Counted from the stretch's first letter, positions 50,712-60,300 are shown. The stretch: DNA of 64,000 bases from Streptomyces cavernae (GCF_004023625.1 NZ_RPDJ01000037.1:1-64000), one strand, 5' to 3'. Numbers and translations are program-made. The notes: a model not told the origin generated them from the letters alone.

Positions 50712-51356
50712 ATGGCCCTGAACGCCCGCCTCGACCACCGCAACCCTCTCGTGTTCGACACACACGAGCTGGGGCGGCGGCCTGGTGCGCTGAGGCGCCT
50801 GACCCGCACGGTCGACGCCCCCAAGGATCTCGGTATCCAGGGGGTCATCGGAGTGCCGGAAGGCACCCCGGTGGAGCTCGAACTCCGCCTGGAGTCGGTC
50901 ATGGAAGGTGTGCTCGTCACCGGCACCGGCCGTGCCGTCGCCAAGGGGGAGTGCGTAAGGTGTCTGGAGCCGCTTGAGCTGGAGCTCGAAGCGGACTTCC
51001 AGGAGATGTTCTCGTACCCTGACGCCGACGACCGGGGCCGCCATCACGCGGACGCCGGCGACGACGCCGAGGACGACGAGGACAGGCTCTTCCTCGAGGA
51101 CAGCATGTTCGACCTCGAGCCCGTGCTGCGCGATGCGGTGGTGCTCGCACTGCCCATGCAGCCGGTGTGCCAGGACGACTGCCCGGGCCTGTGCTCCCAG
51201 TGCGGGGCACGGCTCGCGGACGACCCGGACCACCATCACGACGCCGTCGACATCCGTTGGGCGGCACTGCAGGGACTCGCCGGCACCATGAGGGACGGCG
51301 AGAAGGACGACAAGAGCGGCGCCGAACCGGGCGTCGACGAGAAGCAGGAGAAGTAG
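50712..51356 (+). CDS. DUF177 (YceD-like) protein
   Basis: 214 residues. N-terminal LDHRNPLVFDTHELGRRPG; two CxxC-type sites, VRCLEPLELELEADFQEMF and CQDDCPGLCSQCGARLADDP, bracket the domain. DUF177 proteins sit next to rpmF across bacteria and are linked to 23S rRNA processing or ribosome assembly. The middle has an acidic, His/Asp/Glu-rich insertion (about residues 105-125). rpmF follows after two bases. Confidence 0.95.
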   Translation: MALNARLDHRNPLVFDTHELGRRPGALRRLTRTVDAPKDLGIQGVIGVPEGTPVELELRLESVMEGVLVTGTGRAVAKGECVRCLEPLELELEADFQEMFSYPDADDRGRHHADAGDDAEDDEDRLFLEDSMFDLEPVLRDAVVLALPMQPVCQDDCPGLCSQCGARLADDPDHHHDAVDIRWAALQGLAGTMRDGEKDDKSGAEPGVDEKQEK

Positions 51357-51358
51357 CC

Positions 51359-51532
51359 GTGGCTGTTCCGAAGCGGAAGATGTCGCGCAGCAACACGCGC
51401 CACCGCCGGTCGCAGTGGAAGGCTGCGGTCCCCACCCTGGTTGCGTGCGAGCGCTGCCACGAGCCGAAGCTGCAGCACATCGCGTGCCCGTCGTGCGGCA
51501 CCTACAACAAGCGCCAGGTCCTCGAGGTCTGA
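51359..51532 (+). CDS. rpmF: 50S ribosomal protein L32 (zinc-ribbon form)
   Basis: 57 residues. MAVPKRKMSRSNTRHRRSQWKA is the L32 N-terminus; C30, C33, C43 and C46 form the zinc ribbon. GGAG eight bases before the GTG. Linked to the DUF177 and rnc genes in one probable operon. Confidence 0.97.
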   Translation: MAVPKRKMSRSNTRHRRSQWKAAVPTLVACERCHEPKLQHIACPSCGTYNKRQVLEV

Positions 51533-51551
51533 GCGGCTGGTGAGAGGTCTG

Positions 51552-52409
51552 ATGTCTGACGCCAAGGCGGACTCAAACGCCAGGAAGAAGGCGGACAACA
51601 CAGCCTCGTCCCACACGCTTCTGGAAGGGCGGCTCGGCTACAAGCTCGAGTCCGCCCTTCTGGTGCGTGCGCTGACACACCGTTCGTACGCGTACGAGAA
51701 CGGCGGTCTGCCGACCAACGAGCGGCTGGAGTTCCTCGGGGACTCCGTGCTCGGTCTGGTCGTCACGGACACGCTGTACCGCACCCACCCGGACCTGCCC
51801 GAGGGCCAACTGGCCAAGCTGCGGGCCGCGGTGGTCAATTCGCGTGCGCTGGCGGAGGTCGGCCGCGGTCTCGACCTGGGCTCCTTCATCCGGCTCGGCC
51901 GGGGCGAAGAGGGTACGGGCGGCCGGGACAAGGCATCCATCCTCGCCGACACCCTCGAAGCGGTGATCGGCGCGGTCTACCTCGATCAGGGCCTGGACTC
52001 GGCGGCGGAGCTGGTGCACCGCCTCTTCGACCCGCTGATCGAGAAGTCCTCGAACCTCGGTGCCGGCCTGGACTGGAAGACCAGCCTCCAGGAACTCACC
52101 GCGACCGAGGGACTCGGCGTGCCCGAGTACCTGGTCACGGAGACCGGCCCGGACCACGAGAAGACCTTTACTGCTGCCGCCCGCGTCGGAGGCGTCTCGT
52201 ACGGCACCGGCACCGGCCGCAGCAAGAAGGAAGCGGAGCAACAGGCGGCGGAGTCCGCCTGGCGCGCCATCCGCTCCGCGGCGGACGAACGCGCGGCAGC
52301 GGCGAAGGCGAAGGCGACCGCCGAGGCAGCTGCCGAGGCCGCCGCCGAGGCCGATGAAGCCACCGCACCGGCCGGGGGGATCGCAGACACCCCCTCGGCA
52401 TCCGCCTGA
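51552..52409 (+). CDS. rnc: Ribonuclease III
   Basis: 285 residues. Catalytic signature ERLEFLGDSVLGLVVTDTLY near residue 50, second acidic site DTLEAVIGAVYLDQG, then a dsRNA-binding domain (DWKTSLQELTATEG; GRSKKEAEQQAAESAWRAI). The C-terminus is an Ala-rich helical extension of about 45 residues. In S. coelicolor the orthologue AbsB affects antibiotic production. The ATG is preferred (GAGAGG at five bases); a GTG four codons earlier is an alternative. Confidence 0.96.
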   Translation: MSDAKADSNARKKADNTASSHTLLEGRLGYKLESALLVRALTHRSYAYENGGLPTNERLEFLGDSVLGLVVTDTLYRTHPDLPEGQLAKLRAAVVNSRALAEVGRGLDLGSFIRLGRGEEGTGGRDKASILADTLEAVIGAVYLDQGLDSAAELVHRLFDPLIEKSSNLGAGLDWKTSLQELTATEGLGVPEYLVTETGPDHEKTFTAAARVGGVSYGTGTGRSKKEAEQQAAESAWRAIRSAADERAAAAKAKATAEAAAEAAAEADEATAPAGGIADTPSASA

Positions 52410-52430
52410 CAACGGAAACGAACAGAACCG

Positions 52431-52458
52431 AACGCCCGCCCCGGCCGGGGCGGGCGTT
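52431..52458 (+). terminator. Terminator between rnc and mutM
   Basis: A GC-rich perfect inverted repeat (acgcccgccccgg and complement) with essentially no loop, followed by TTAT. It lies 20 bases after rnc. Confidence 0.75.
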
Positions 52459-52479
52459 ATGGTGCGTGGGGGAGCGAAG

Positions 52480-53346
52480 ATGCCCGAACTGCCCGAGGTC
52501 GAGGTCGTACGGCGGGGACTCGAGCGGTGGGTCGCCCACCGGACCGTCACCGACGTCGAGGTGCTGCACCCGCGTGCCGTACGACGTCATGCGGCCGGAG
52601 GCGAGGACTTCGCACACCGGCTCAAGGGACACCGCATCGGCACCCCGAGCCGCCGCGGAAAGTACCTGTGGCTGCCCGTCGAGGACACCACCACCTCCGT
52701 CCTCGCCCACCTGGGGATGAGCGGACAGCTCCTGGTCCAGCCGCACGACGCGCCCGACGAGAAGCACCTGCGCATCCGCGTCCGCTTCGACGACCCGCTC
52801 GGCACCGAGCTGCGCTTCGTCGACCAGCGCACCTTCGGCGGGCTCTCCCTGCACGAGAACACTGCCGAAGGGCTGCCCGACGTCATCGCGCACATCGCCC
52901 GGGACCCGCTCGACCCGCTCTTCGACGATGCCGCCTTCCACACCGCGCTGCGCCGGCGTCGCACCACGATCAAGCGCGCCCTGCTGGACCAGTCGCTGAT
53001 CAGCGGCGTCGGCAACATCTACGCCGACGAGGCGCTGTGGCGTTCCCGGCTGCACTACGACCGGCCCACCGCCACCTTCACCCGGCCCCGGACCGCCGCA
53101 CTGCTCGGCCATGTCCGCGACGTGATGAACGCCGCGCTCGCCGTCGGCGGCACCAGCTTCGACAGCCTCTACGTCAACGTCAACGGCGAGTCCGGCTACT
53201 TCGACCGGTCGCTGGACGCCTACGGGCGCGAGGACGAACCCTGCCGGCGCTGTGGGACGCCTATGAGGCGGCGGTCCTGGATGAACCGCTCCAGCTACTT
53301 CTGCCCGCGCTGTCAGCGCCCACCGGTCTCCCGCCCTCGCCCTTGA
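52480..53346 (+). CDS. mutM: Formamidopyrimidine-DNA glycosylase
   Basis: 288 residues. Mature N-terminus PELPEVEVVRRGL (catalytic Pro2, Glu3), the beta-Lys in RRGKYLWL, H2TH motif SLISGVGNIYADEALW, and the C-terminal zinc finger CRRCGTPMRRRSWMNRSSYFCPRC. It excises 8-oxoguanine. GGGGAGCG before the ATG. Separated from rnc by a terminator. Confidence 0.97.
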   Translation: MPELPEVEVVRRGLERWVAHRTVTDVEVLHPRAVRRHAAGGEDFAHRLKGHRIGTPSRRGKYLWLPVEDTTTSVLAHLGMSGQLLVQPHDAPDEKHLRIRVRFDDPLGTELRFVDQRTFGGLSLHENTAEGLPDVIAHIARDPLDPLFDDAAFHTALRRRRTTIKRALLDQSLISGVGNIYADEALWRSRLHYDRPTATFTRPRTAALLGHVRDVMNAALAVGGTSFDSLYVNVNGESGYFDRSLDAYGREDEPCRRCGTPMRRRSWMNRSSYFCPRCQRPPVSRPRP

Positions 53347-53369
53347 CCGAGCGCTCCGCGCGGCCCTTC

Positions 53370-53792
53370 CTATTCGCGGGCCGAGTCGTAGCGCTCCCGG
53401 GCACGCATGACGTCGTCCATGCGGCCCTCCACGAACTCGATGAGGTTGAGCAGCCGCCCGGCGACCTCACGGCCGAGGGGCGTCAGCTCGTAGTCGACGC
53501 GGGGCGGGTTGGTGGGCTGGGCCTCGCGGTGGACCAGGCCGTCGCGCTCCAGGGCGTGCAGGGTCTGCGACAGCATCTTCTCGCTGACACCGTCGACCCG
53601 CCGGCGCAGCGCGTTGAACCGGAGCGAGCCCTCGTACAGCGCTCCCAGGGTGAGCGCGCCCCAGCGGCCGGTGGCGTGCTCCAGCGTCGCGCGAGACGGG
53701 CAGGCGCGCGAGAACACGTCGTACGCCAGGTTCTCCGCGGAGCTCTCCGACAGATCTCCCTGACGGCGCTCCTCGGACGCGGTGATGTCCAT
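53370..53792 (-). CDS. HxlR-family transcriptional regulator
   Basis: 140 residues. The winged helix CPSRATLEHATGRWGALTLGALYEGSLRFNALRRRVDGVSEKMLSQTLHALERDGLVHREAQ is typical of HxlR regulators that answer redox or small-molecule signals. A TACAGT box lies six bases before the ATG, with no RBS, suggesting a leaderless transcript; a GTG seven codons upstream is possible. Its target is not apparent. Confidence 0.92.
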   Translation of the reverse strand: MDITASEERRQGDLSESSAENLAYDVFSRACPSRATLEHATGRWGALTLGALYEGSLRFNALRRRVDGVSEKMLSQTLHALERDGLVHREAQPTNPPRVDYELTPLGREVAGRLLNLIEFVEGRMDDVMRARERYDSARE

Positions 53793-53963
53793 TCCTTCAC
53801 TGTACGCCCGCACAGCGCTACCTGGGGAAGTGCGCTGTCTCTCGGTTAGTGCCCGGCGGATCGGCAGTGAGTCAGTGCAGGGGCCCCGCCGCCGAGCGCC
53901 CGACCTCCTGTCAGAGCCCTGGCGGGGCGAGCGGACGGTAACCGGCAGGCCTGCGCGCTCGGC

Positions 53964-55205
53964 TCAGTAGCCGAAGTCCTGGGTCCACCACGGTCCGCCG
54001 TCGCCGAACTGCACACCCACTCCCAGCGTCTTGAAGTCGCAGTTCAGGATGTTGGCCTTGTGGCCGGGGCTGTTCATCCAGGCGTCCATGACCGCCTGCG
54101 CGGTGCCCTGGCCGCGGGCTATGTTCTCGCCGCCGAGGCTGGTGATGCCGGCCGCCGCCGCCCGGTCCCACGGGTCGGCCCCGGTCGGGTCGACGTGGTC
54201 GAAGAAGTCACGCGCGGCCATGTCGTCGCTGAAGGCCTCCGCGAGCTTGGCCAGCGGTCCCGACTTGGTCAGTGGGCTGCAGCCCACCTTGGCCCGCTCC
54301 TCGTTGACCAGCTTCAGCACCTCGGCCGCCGCCGCGGCCGTCTCGGAAGCCTGGGCCGGCAGGGAGACCTTCGGAGGTTCCGCCTCCGCCTCCGCCTTCT
54401 CCTTCTCCTCCGTCGGCTCCGGCTTCGGCGCGGTGGTCTTCTCCTCGACCGACGGCGCCTTCGTCGACGGCGTCGCCGAGGGCTCCTCGGTCTTCTCCTG
54501 TGACGGCGTCGTGGTCGGCGTCGTGGTGCGCTGAGCGTCCCTGCTGGTGCCGGAGTCCTGGCGCTCCTCGACGGCCTCGCTCGCGCCGCCGTCGGTGTGC
54601 AGACCGCTGGGCAGGGTGCCCGTCGACTGCACCTTGCCCGAGTTGTTGCCGCCCAGCGAGTAGTTCTCGGCGCCCGGGATCAGTCCGGAGGCGACCGCGG
54701 CCGTGCCCAGTGCGACGGCCGCGGAGACCCCGAGCAGGCCCGTGCGCACCGGTGTCACGGTCTTCGGCTTGCGGTGCGAGGCCTTCGGCCCGGCCGCGAC
54801 GGCCTCCGGGTGGCGGCCCAGCGTCGGCCGCGGCTGACCCGCGACGCCGCCGGTGCGCTGCCGAGGCACCAAGGGAAGACCCGAGGACACGGCGGTCACC
54901 GGCTCCTGGACGAGCGTCATCGGCTCCGGCTGAACGGCGGACACGTTTCCGTAGGCATCCGTGTGAACAATGGACAGGTTTCCGTACGTATCCGTCAGGG
55001 AACGACCTGCCTGCGGGTCGACGCCGTAACCACCGATGTACGGTTCGTCGTCGAACTCCTCGGAGGCGCTACCCGCGTAGTCCTCGATCCGGCCACTCGA
55101 GTACTGCTCCGAGTAGCCGTGCGTGGTGGTGCTGTACGTATCCGTGACCCCCGTGGCGCGGCCTGTGGCGGCGCGTCCGGCGGCGGAGCGTCGGTGGCGT
55201 CCCAT
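53964..55205 (-). CDS. Membrane-anchored CAP-domain (SCP-like) protein
   Basis: 413 residues. A cytoplasmic N-region of about 170 residues (basic, Tyr/Gly/Thr-rich) precedes one TM (TGLLGVSAAVALGTAAVASGLI), a Thr/Pro/Glu-rich wall-spanning linker, and an external CAP domain ending in the conserved FDHVDPTGADPWDRA, SLGGENIARGQG, MNSPGHKANILN and WWTQDFGY segments. CAP proteins are secreted and of unknown enzymatic role. The ATG is supported by GGAAGG. The plus-strand acylphosphatase is divergent. Confidence 0.92.
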   Translation of the reverse strand: MGRHRRSAAGRAATGRATGVTDTYSTTTHGYSEQYSSGRIEDYAGSASEEFDDEPYIGGYGVDPQAGRSLTDTYGNLSIVHTDAYGNVSAVQPEPMTLVQEPVTAVSSGLPLVPRQRTGGVAGQPRPTLGRHPEAVAAGPKASHRKPKTVTPVRTGLLGVSAAVALGTAAVASGLIPGAENYSLGGNNSGKVQSTGTLPSGLHTDGGASEAVEERQDSGTSRDAQRTTTPTTTPSQEKTEEPSATPSTKAPSVEEKTTAPKPEPTEEKEKAEAEAEPPKVSLPAQASETAAAAAEVLKLVNEERAKVGCSPLTKSGPLAKLAEAFSDDMAARDFFDHVDPTGADPWDRAAAAGITSLGGENIARGQGTAQAVMDAWMNSPGHKANILNCDFKTLGVGVQFGDGGPWWTQDFGY

Positions 55206-55322
55206 GTCCTGGCCTTCCTGGTCCTCGGTCAACGCGCCTCACTCGTACGAGTGAGGTTCATTGGCAGGGGACGGTACCTCATGACGCAGGGGAGCGAAGT
55301 GCCCCCAGGGGTTTTGGCCGGT

Positions 55323-55328
55323 TAGCGT
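55323..55328 (+). promoter_or_regulatory. Probable -10 box of leaderless acylphosphatase gene
   Basis: TAGCGT ends six bases before the ATG; no RBS between. Confidence 0.45.
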
Positions 55329-55334
55329 GCACCC

Positions 55335-55616
55335 ATGAGCGAGGATGTGCGAATGGTCGCGTGGGTGCGCGGACGCGTCCAGGGAGTGGGTTTCCGCTGG
55401 TTCACACGGGCCAAGGCGCTGGAGATCGGCGGCCTGAGTGGTTTTGCTCTCAATTTGGGCGACGGACGGGTCCAGGTGGTCGCCGAGGGCTCCCGCGGCG
55501 GCTGCGAGCGCCTCCTCGACTGGCTCCGGGGCGACGACACACCCGGCCGGGTCGACGGTGTCACTGAGATCTGGGACACGCCGCGAGGGGGTTACGAAGG
55601 CTTCGCCGTTCGCTGA
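55335..55616 (+). CDS. acyP: Acylphosphatase
   Basis: 93 residues. MVAWVRGRVQGVGFRWFTRAKALE contains the phosphate loop and catalytic Arg (GRVQGVGFR); SGFALNLGDGRVQVVAEG holds the catalytic Asn. It hydrolyses acyl phosphates. Immediately upstream in the common streptomycete order of smc. Confidence 0.96.
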   Translation: MSEDVRMVAWVRGRVQGVGFRWFTRAKALEIGGLSGFALNLGDGRVQVVAEGSRGGCERLLDWLRGDDTPGRVDGVTEIWDTPRGGYEGFAVR

Positions 55617-56000
55617 GGCCGGTCGCCCGGACCCCGCAGTTGGGGCGCCCGGGGCAGGCCCGGGGCATCTGCCCGGGGCAGAAACCGCCTGGTGGTTGCC
55701 AAGAACCGCCGGCCGTGGGAGGCTCCGCCCTTAAGGATGATCGCCACGCCCTGCCGGCCCCGCGAGAGCTGCAGCGTCGCCCGTTCCGGGCCGCGCACTG
55801 TCGGGTTGCCCGCCAATACTGGGCGTGATCGTGTTGACCGTCAAACTTTTTGGTGAGACGCTGAAAGCCCCGCGCACCTTAGCTGTTTGGCATGTAAGAA
55901 CGACAGCGAGAACTGAAGAGTGCCAGACACCGCGGGTGCGATTTCCCTCACGACCCACACCGCACTTCGGTCGGTCACTCAGTGTGGAGGACCATCAGTC
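55617..56000. other. Intergenic region upstream of the small coiled-coil gene
   Basis: No gene is supported. It contains a GC-rich hairpin-forming stretch (55649-55681: cccggggca...tgcccgggg) as a possible acyP terminator, then TTGACCGTCAAACTTTTTGG at about 55834, an AT-rich possible promoter for the next gene. Confidence 0.5.
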
Positions 56001-56204
56001 ATGGCAAAGGCGCTTCTCGGTTACGTCGGCGGCTCCGACCCGCGACTCCTCGCCGAGATGCGACGGCTCCAGCAGCGCGTACAGGATCTGGAATCCGAGC
56101 TCGTACGGATCCAGGCCGAAAACGACGCACTGACGGCTGCCGCTTCTCACGACCAGCTTCTGGAGAGCATCGACGTACCCCAGGCGGAGCCTGCGCTGAC
56201 CTGA
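56001..56204 (+). CDS. Small coiled-coil protein, unknown
   Basis: 67 residues. A Gly-rich start MAKALLGYVGGSDPRLLAEMRRL leads into a coiled coil (QQRVQDLESELVRIQAENDALTAA). TGGAGG is ten bases before the ATG. Its own strong terminator follows. Conserved next to smc in streptomycetes, in my recollection; a structural or DNA-segregation link is speculative. Confidence 0.8.
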   Translation: MAKALLGYVGGSDPRLLAEMRRLQQRVQDLESELVRIQAENDALTAAASHDQLLESIDVPQAEPALT

Positions 56205-56269
56205 CCACTGCATCACCACCCCGTATCAGTGGCCAGGCTGCCCGTTGTCAGCCGCTACCGCATCATTGC

Positions 56270-56298
56270 AAGGGACGCTTCGGCGTCCCTTCTTTCTT
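56270..56298 (+). terminator. Strong intrinsic terminator before smc
   Basis: Nine-base-pair stem AAGGGACGC/GCGTCCCTT with a stable TTCG tetraloop and CTTTCTT tail. Confidence 0.95.
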
Positions 56299-56431
56299 GG
56301 CCCCCCGTGCTCCTGCCGCGTTCCTACACCGGTCTTTCACTCTCTATAACGTCTGATGTGCCCTGCACGTTCATGGGTGAAACCGCGCGTTCATGGAGTG
56401 AGACCGACAGCGAAAGGTAGAGTCCGGCGGC

Positions 56432-59400
56432 GTGCACCTCAAGGCCCTGACCCTGCGCGGGTTCAAATCGTTCGCCTCGGCGACCACGCTCAGGTTCGAA
56501 CCCGGCATCACCTGTGTCGTGGGCCCCAACGGTTCCGGCAAGTCCAACGTCGTGGACGCGCTCAGCTGGGTCATGGGGGAGCAGGGGGCCAAGTCGCTGC
56601 GCGGCGGCAAGATGGAGGACGTCATCTTCGCCGGCACCACCGGGCGTCCACCGCTCGGCCGGGCCGAGGTGTCGCTGACCATCGACAACTCCGACGGCGC
56701 GCTGCCGATCGAGTACTCAGAGGTCACCATCACGCGGATCATGTTCCGCAACGGCGGCAGCGAGTACCAGATCAACGGTGACACCTGTCGTCTGCTGGAC
56801 ATCCAGGAGTTGTTGTCCGACTCCGGCATCGGCCGCGAGATGCATGTGATCGTGGGTCAGGGGCAGCTGGACTCCGTACTGCACGCCGATCCGATGGGCC
56901 GCCGGGCCTTCATCGAGGAGGCCGCGGGCGTGCTCAAGCACCGCAAGCGCAAGGAGAAGGCGCTGCGGAAGCTGGACGCCATGCAGGCGAACCTCGCCCG
57001 CGTCCAGGACCTGACGGACGAACTGCGCCGACAGCTCAAGCCCTTGGGCCGCCAGGCCGCGGTCGCGCGCCGGGCGGCCGTGATCCAGGCCGACCTCCGG
57101 GACGCCCGGCTGCGGCTGCTCGCCGACGACCTCGTACGGTTGAGGGAGGGCCTAAAGGCCGAGATCGCGGACGAGGCCGCCCTGAAGGAGCGCAAGGAGG
57201 CCGCCGAGACCGAACTGCGCCGGGCCCTTCAGCGCGAGGGTCTCCTGGAGGACGAGGTGCGGCGGCTCGCCCCCCGGCTGCAGCGCGCCCAGCAGACCTG
57301 GTACGAACTGTCGCAGCTGGCGGAACGGGTGCGCGGCACCATCTCCCTCGCGGACGCCCGGGTCAAGTCCGCCACCTCCCAGCCCGCCGAGGAGCGGCGC
57401 GGGCGCGACCCCGAGGACATGGAGCGCGAGGCCGCCCGGATCCGGGAGCAGGAGGCCGAACTGGAGGCGGCCCTGGAGGCGGCGGAACGTGCGCTGGAGG
57501 ACACCGTCGCCCATCGAGCCGAACTGGAGCGCGAACTCGCTGTCGAGGAACGCCGGCTGAAGGACGTGGCCCGCGCGATCGCCGACCGTCGTGAAGGACT
57601 GGCCCGTCTGAGCGGCCAGGTGGGCGCGGCCCGCTCGCGGGCCGCCTCGGCGCAGTCGGAGATCGACCGCCTGGCAGCCTCCCGCGACGAGGCCCAGGAA
57701 CGGGCGGTCGCCGCGCAGGAGGAGTACGAGCAGCTCAAGGCCGAGGTCGACGGGCTCGACGCGGGCGACGCCGAACTGGCCGAGCAGCACGAGGCGGCCA
57801 GACAAGCCCTCGGCGAGGCGGAGACCGCACTGGCGGAGGCCCGCGAGGCGGCCACGGCCGCCGAACGCAAGCGGGCGGCCGTGGCGGCCCGTCATGAGGC
57901 GCTGGCGCTGGGCCTCCGTAGGAAGGACGGCACCGGCGCCCTGCTGGAGGCGAAGGACCGGCTCACCGGTGTCCTCGGCCCGGCCGCCGAACTGCTCACG
58001 GTGACCCCCGGTCACGAGGTCGCGCTGGCCGCGGCGTTCGGCGCTGCCGCGGACGCCATCGCGGTCCGCACACCGTCGGCGGCGGCGAACGCGATCCGCC
58101 TGCTCCGCAAGCAGGACGCGGGACGCGCCACCCTGCTGCTGGCGGCACCGGGCCCCAGGGTCGACTCCGGGAAGGACTCCGGGAACGACGCGGCGGGTGG
58201 GGTACCGGCGGACGGAGCCGGGGCGGTGGGTTCTGCCTCCGGCATGGCGGGTCCCGTCACCGGGGCGGCTGTTCCGGCCTCCGGGGCGGCCGTTCCCGCC
58301 ACTGGTACGGCGGCCGTTCCGGCCACCGGCACGGCTGTTTCGCCAACGGGGGCGGCGGTTCCCGCCGCCGGTACGGCGGCTGCCGCGCGGGCACCGTACG
58401 ACGGGCCGACGTACGCCGCCGACCTCGTACGCGGTCCCCGTGAGCTCATGCCCGCCGTACGCCGGCTCCTCGAGGGGATCGTCGTCGTGGGCACCCTCGA
58501 GGACGCCGAGGACCTGGTGGCCGCCGAGCCCCACCTCACCGCCGTGACCGCCGAAGGCGACCTGCTCGGGGCGCACTTCGCGCAGGGCGGATCCGCCGGG
58601 GCGCCCAGTCTGCTCGAGGTGCAGGCCTCCGTCGACGAGGCCGCGGCCGAGCTGGAGCAGCTGGCTGTGCTCTGCGAGGAGTTGAGCGAGGCCCAGCGGG
58701 CCGCCACCGAGCAGCGGAAGGAACGTGCCGCCCTCGTGGACGAGTTGGGTGAGCGGCGACGCGCGGCCGACCGGGAGAAGTCCGCCGTCGCGCAGCAGCT
58801 CGGGCGGCTCGCCGGGCAGGCGCGTGGTGCCGCCGGGGAGGCCGAGCGCAGCCGGGCCGCCGCGGAACGGGCGCAGGACGCGCTCGACCGGGCGCTCGAA
58901 GAGGTCGAGGAACTGGCGGAACGTCTCGCCGTCGCCGAGGAGATGCCGGTCGAGGACGAGCCCGACACCTCGGTACGGGACCGGCTCGCCGCCGACGGTG
59001 CCAACGCCCGGCAGACCGAGATGGAGGCCCGGCTCCAGGTGCGTACGCACGAGGAACGGGTCAAGGGGCTCGCCGGGCGTGCGGACTCGCTGGACCGGGC
59101 CGCCCGCGCGGAACGCGAGGCACGCGCGCGTGCCGAGCAGCGCCGTGCCCGGCTGCGTCACGAGGCCGCCGTCGCCCAGGCGGTCGCGGACGGTGCCCGG
59201 CAACTCCTCGCCCACGTCGAGGTGTCCCTCGTCCGCGCGGCGGAGGAACGCTCCGCCGCCGAACGCGCGAAGGCGCACCAGGAGCAGGAACTCGCCCGGG
59301 CCCGCACGGAGGGACGCGACCTCAAGGCAGAACTGGACAAGTTGACGGATTCAGTTCACCGGGGCGAGGTACTCGGCGCCGAGAAGCGGCTGCGGATAGA

Positions 59401-60205
59401 GCAGTTGGAGACCAAGGCGCTGGAGGAACTCGGTGTGGAACCGGCGGGGCTCGTCGCCGAGTACGGGCCCGATCAGCTCGTACCGCCCTCGCCCCCCGCC
59501 GAGGGCGAGGAACTGCCCGAGGACCCGGAGCATCCGCGCAACCGGCCCCGGCCGTATCAGCGGGCCGAGCAGGAGAAACGTCTCAAGGCGGCCGAGCGGG
59601 CCTATCAGCAGCTCGGCAAGGTCAATCCGCTCGCACTGGAGGAGTTCGCCGCCCTGGAGGAGCGCCACAAGTTCCTCAGCGAGCAGCTGGAGGACCTCAA
59701 GAAGACGCGCGCCGATCTGCTGCAGGTCGTGAAGGAGGTCGACGAACGCGTCGAACAGGTCTTCACCGAGGCCTACCGGGACACCGCCCGGGAGTTCGAG
59801 GGCGTGTTCAGCCGGCTGTTCCCGGGCGGTGAGGGGCGGCTCGTGCTGACGGACCCCGACAACATGCTCACCACCGGTGTGGACGTCGAAGCCCGGCCGC
59901 CGGGCAAGAAGGTCAAGCGGCTGAGCCTGCTCTCCGGCGGTGAGCGCTCGCTGACGGCCGTGGCGATGCTGGTGTCGATCTTCAAGGCGCGCCCCAGCCC
60001 GTTCTACGTCATGGACGAGGTCGAGGCCGCGCTCGACGACACCAATCTGCAGCGGCTGATCCGGATCATGCAGGAGCTGCAGGAGGCCTCGCAGCTGATC
60101 GTGATCACGCATCAGAAGCGCACCATGGAGGTCGCCGACGCGCTCTACGGCGTCTCCATGCAGGGCGACGGAGTCTCGAAAGTCATCAGCCAGCGGCTTC
60201 GCTAG
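56432..60205 (+). CDS. smc: Chromosome segregation protein SMC
   Basis: 1257 residues, longer than the roughly 1190 usual in streptomycetes. Walker A VGPNGSGKSN at 31-39 and Q-loop, N-terminal coiled coil to about residue 500, a hinge with LLEAKDRLTGVLGPAAELLTVTPGHEVALAAAFG and GVPADG insert, then the second coiled coil, the LSLLSGGERSLTAVA signature near 1167 and Walker B FYVMDEVEAALDD near 1191. It organises and segregates chromosomes with ScpA/ScpB. Residues about 577-652 are an Ala/Val/Pro/Thr/Gly low-complexity insertion in the hinge region. GTG start (HLKALTLRGFKSFAS begins the fold). Confidence 0.97.
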   Translation: MHLKALTLRGFKSFASATTLRFEPGITCVVGPNGSGKSNVVDALSWVMGEQGAKSLRGGKMEDVIFAGTTGRPPLGRAEVSLTIDNSDGALPIEYSEVTITRIMFRNGGSEYQINGDTCRLLDIQELLSDSGIGREMHVIVGQGQLDSVLHADPMGRRAFIEEAAGVLKHRKRKEKALRKLDAMQANLARVQDLTDELRRQLKPLGRQAAVARRAAVIQADLRDARLRLLADDLVRLREGLKAEIADEAALKERKEAAETELRRALQREGLLEDEVRRLAPRLQRAQQTWYELSQLAERVRGTISLADARVKSATSQPAEERRGRDPEDMEREAARIREQEAELEAALEAAERALEDTVAHRAELERELAVEERRLKDVARAIADRREGLARLSGQVGAARSRAASAQSEIDRLAASRDEAQERAVAAQEEYEQLKAEVDGLDAGDAELAEQHEAARQALGEAETALAEAREAATAAERKRAAVAARHEALALGLRRKDGTGALLEAKDRLTGVLGPAAELLTVTPGHEVALAAAFGAAADAIAVRTPSAAANAIRLLRKQDAGRATLLLAAPGPRVDSGKDSGNDAAGGVPADGAGAVGSASGMAGPVTGAAVPASGAAVPATGTAAVPATGTAVSPTGAAVPAAGTAAAARAPYDGPTYAADLVRGPRELMPAVRRLLEGIVVVGTLEDAEDLVAAEPHLTAVTAEGDLLGAHFAQGGSAGAPSLLEVQASVDEAAAELEQLAVLCEELSEAQRAATEQRKERAALVDELGERRRAADREKSAVAQQLGRLAGQARGAAGEAERSRAAAERAQDALDRALEEVEELAERLAVAEEMPVEDEPDTSVRDRLAADGANARQTEMEARLQVRTHEERVKGLAGRADSLDRAARAEREARARAEQRRARLRHEAAVAQAVADGARQLLAHVEVSLVRAAEERSAAERAKAHQEQELARARTEGRDLKAELDKLTDSVHRGEVLGAEKRLRIEQLETKALEELGVEPAGLVAEYGPDQLVPPSPPAEGEELPEDPEHPRNRPRPYQRAEQEKRLKAAERAYQQLGKVNPLALEEFAALEERHKFLSEQLEDLKKTRADLLQVVKEVDERVEQVFTEAYRDTAREFEGVFSRLFPGGEGRLVLTDPDNMLTTGVDVEARPPGKKVKRLSLLSGGERSLTAVAMLVSIFKARPSPFYVMDEVEAALDDTNLQRLIRIMQELQEASQLIVITHQKRTMEVADALYGVSMQGDGVSKVISQRLR
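58159..58386. repeat. Low-complexity insertion in the smc hinge region
   Basis: Imperfect units built around gcggctgttccggcc and ccaccggcacgg encode repeated PATGTA/PASGAAV strings. The surrounding hinge sequence is otherwise continuous. Confidence 0.8.
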
Positions 60206-60300
60206 GTGCGCTTCGAAGCGTTTCCAAGTCTTCAAATCTTGAACACAACTCTCGCACCCCGGTGGGGCGATGCTGAGCAGTGGCGGCAATAGGCCGCTTG

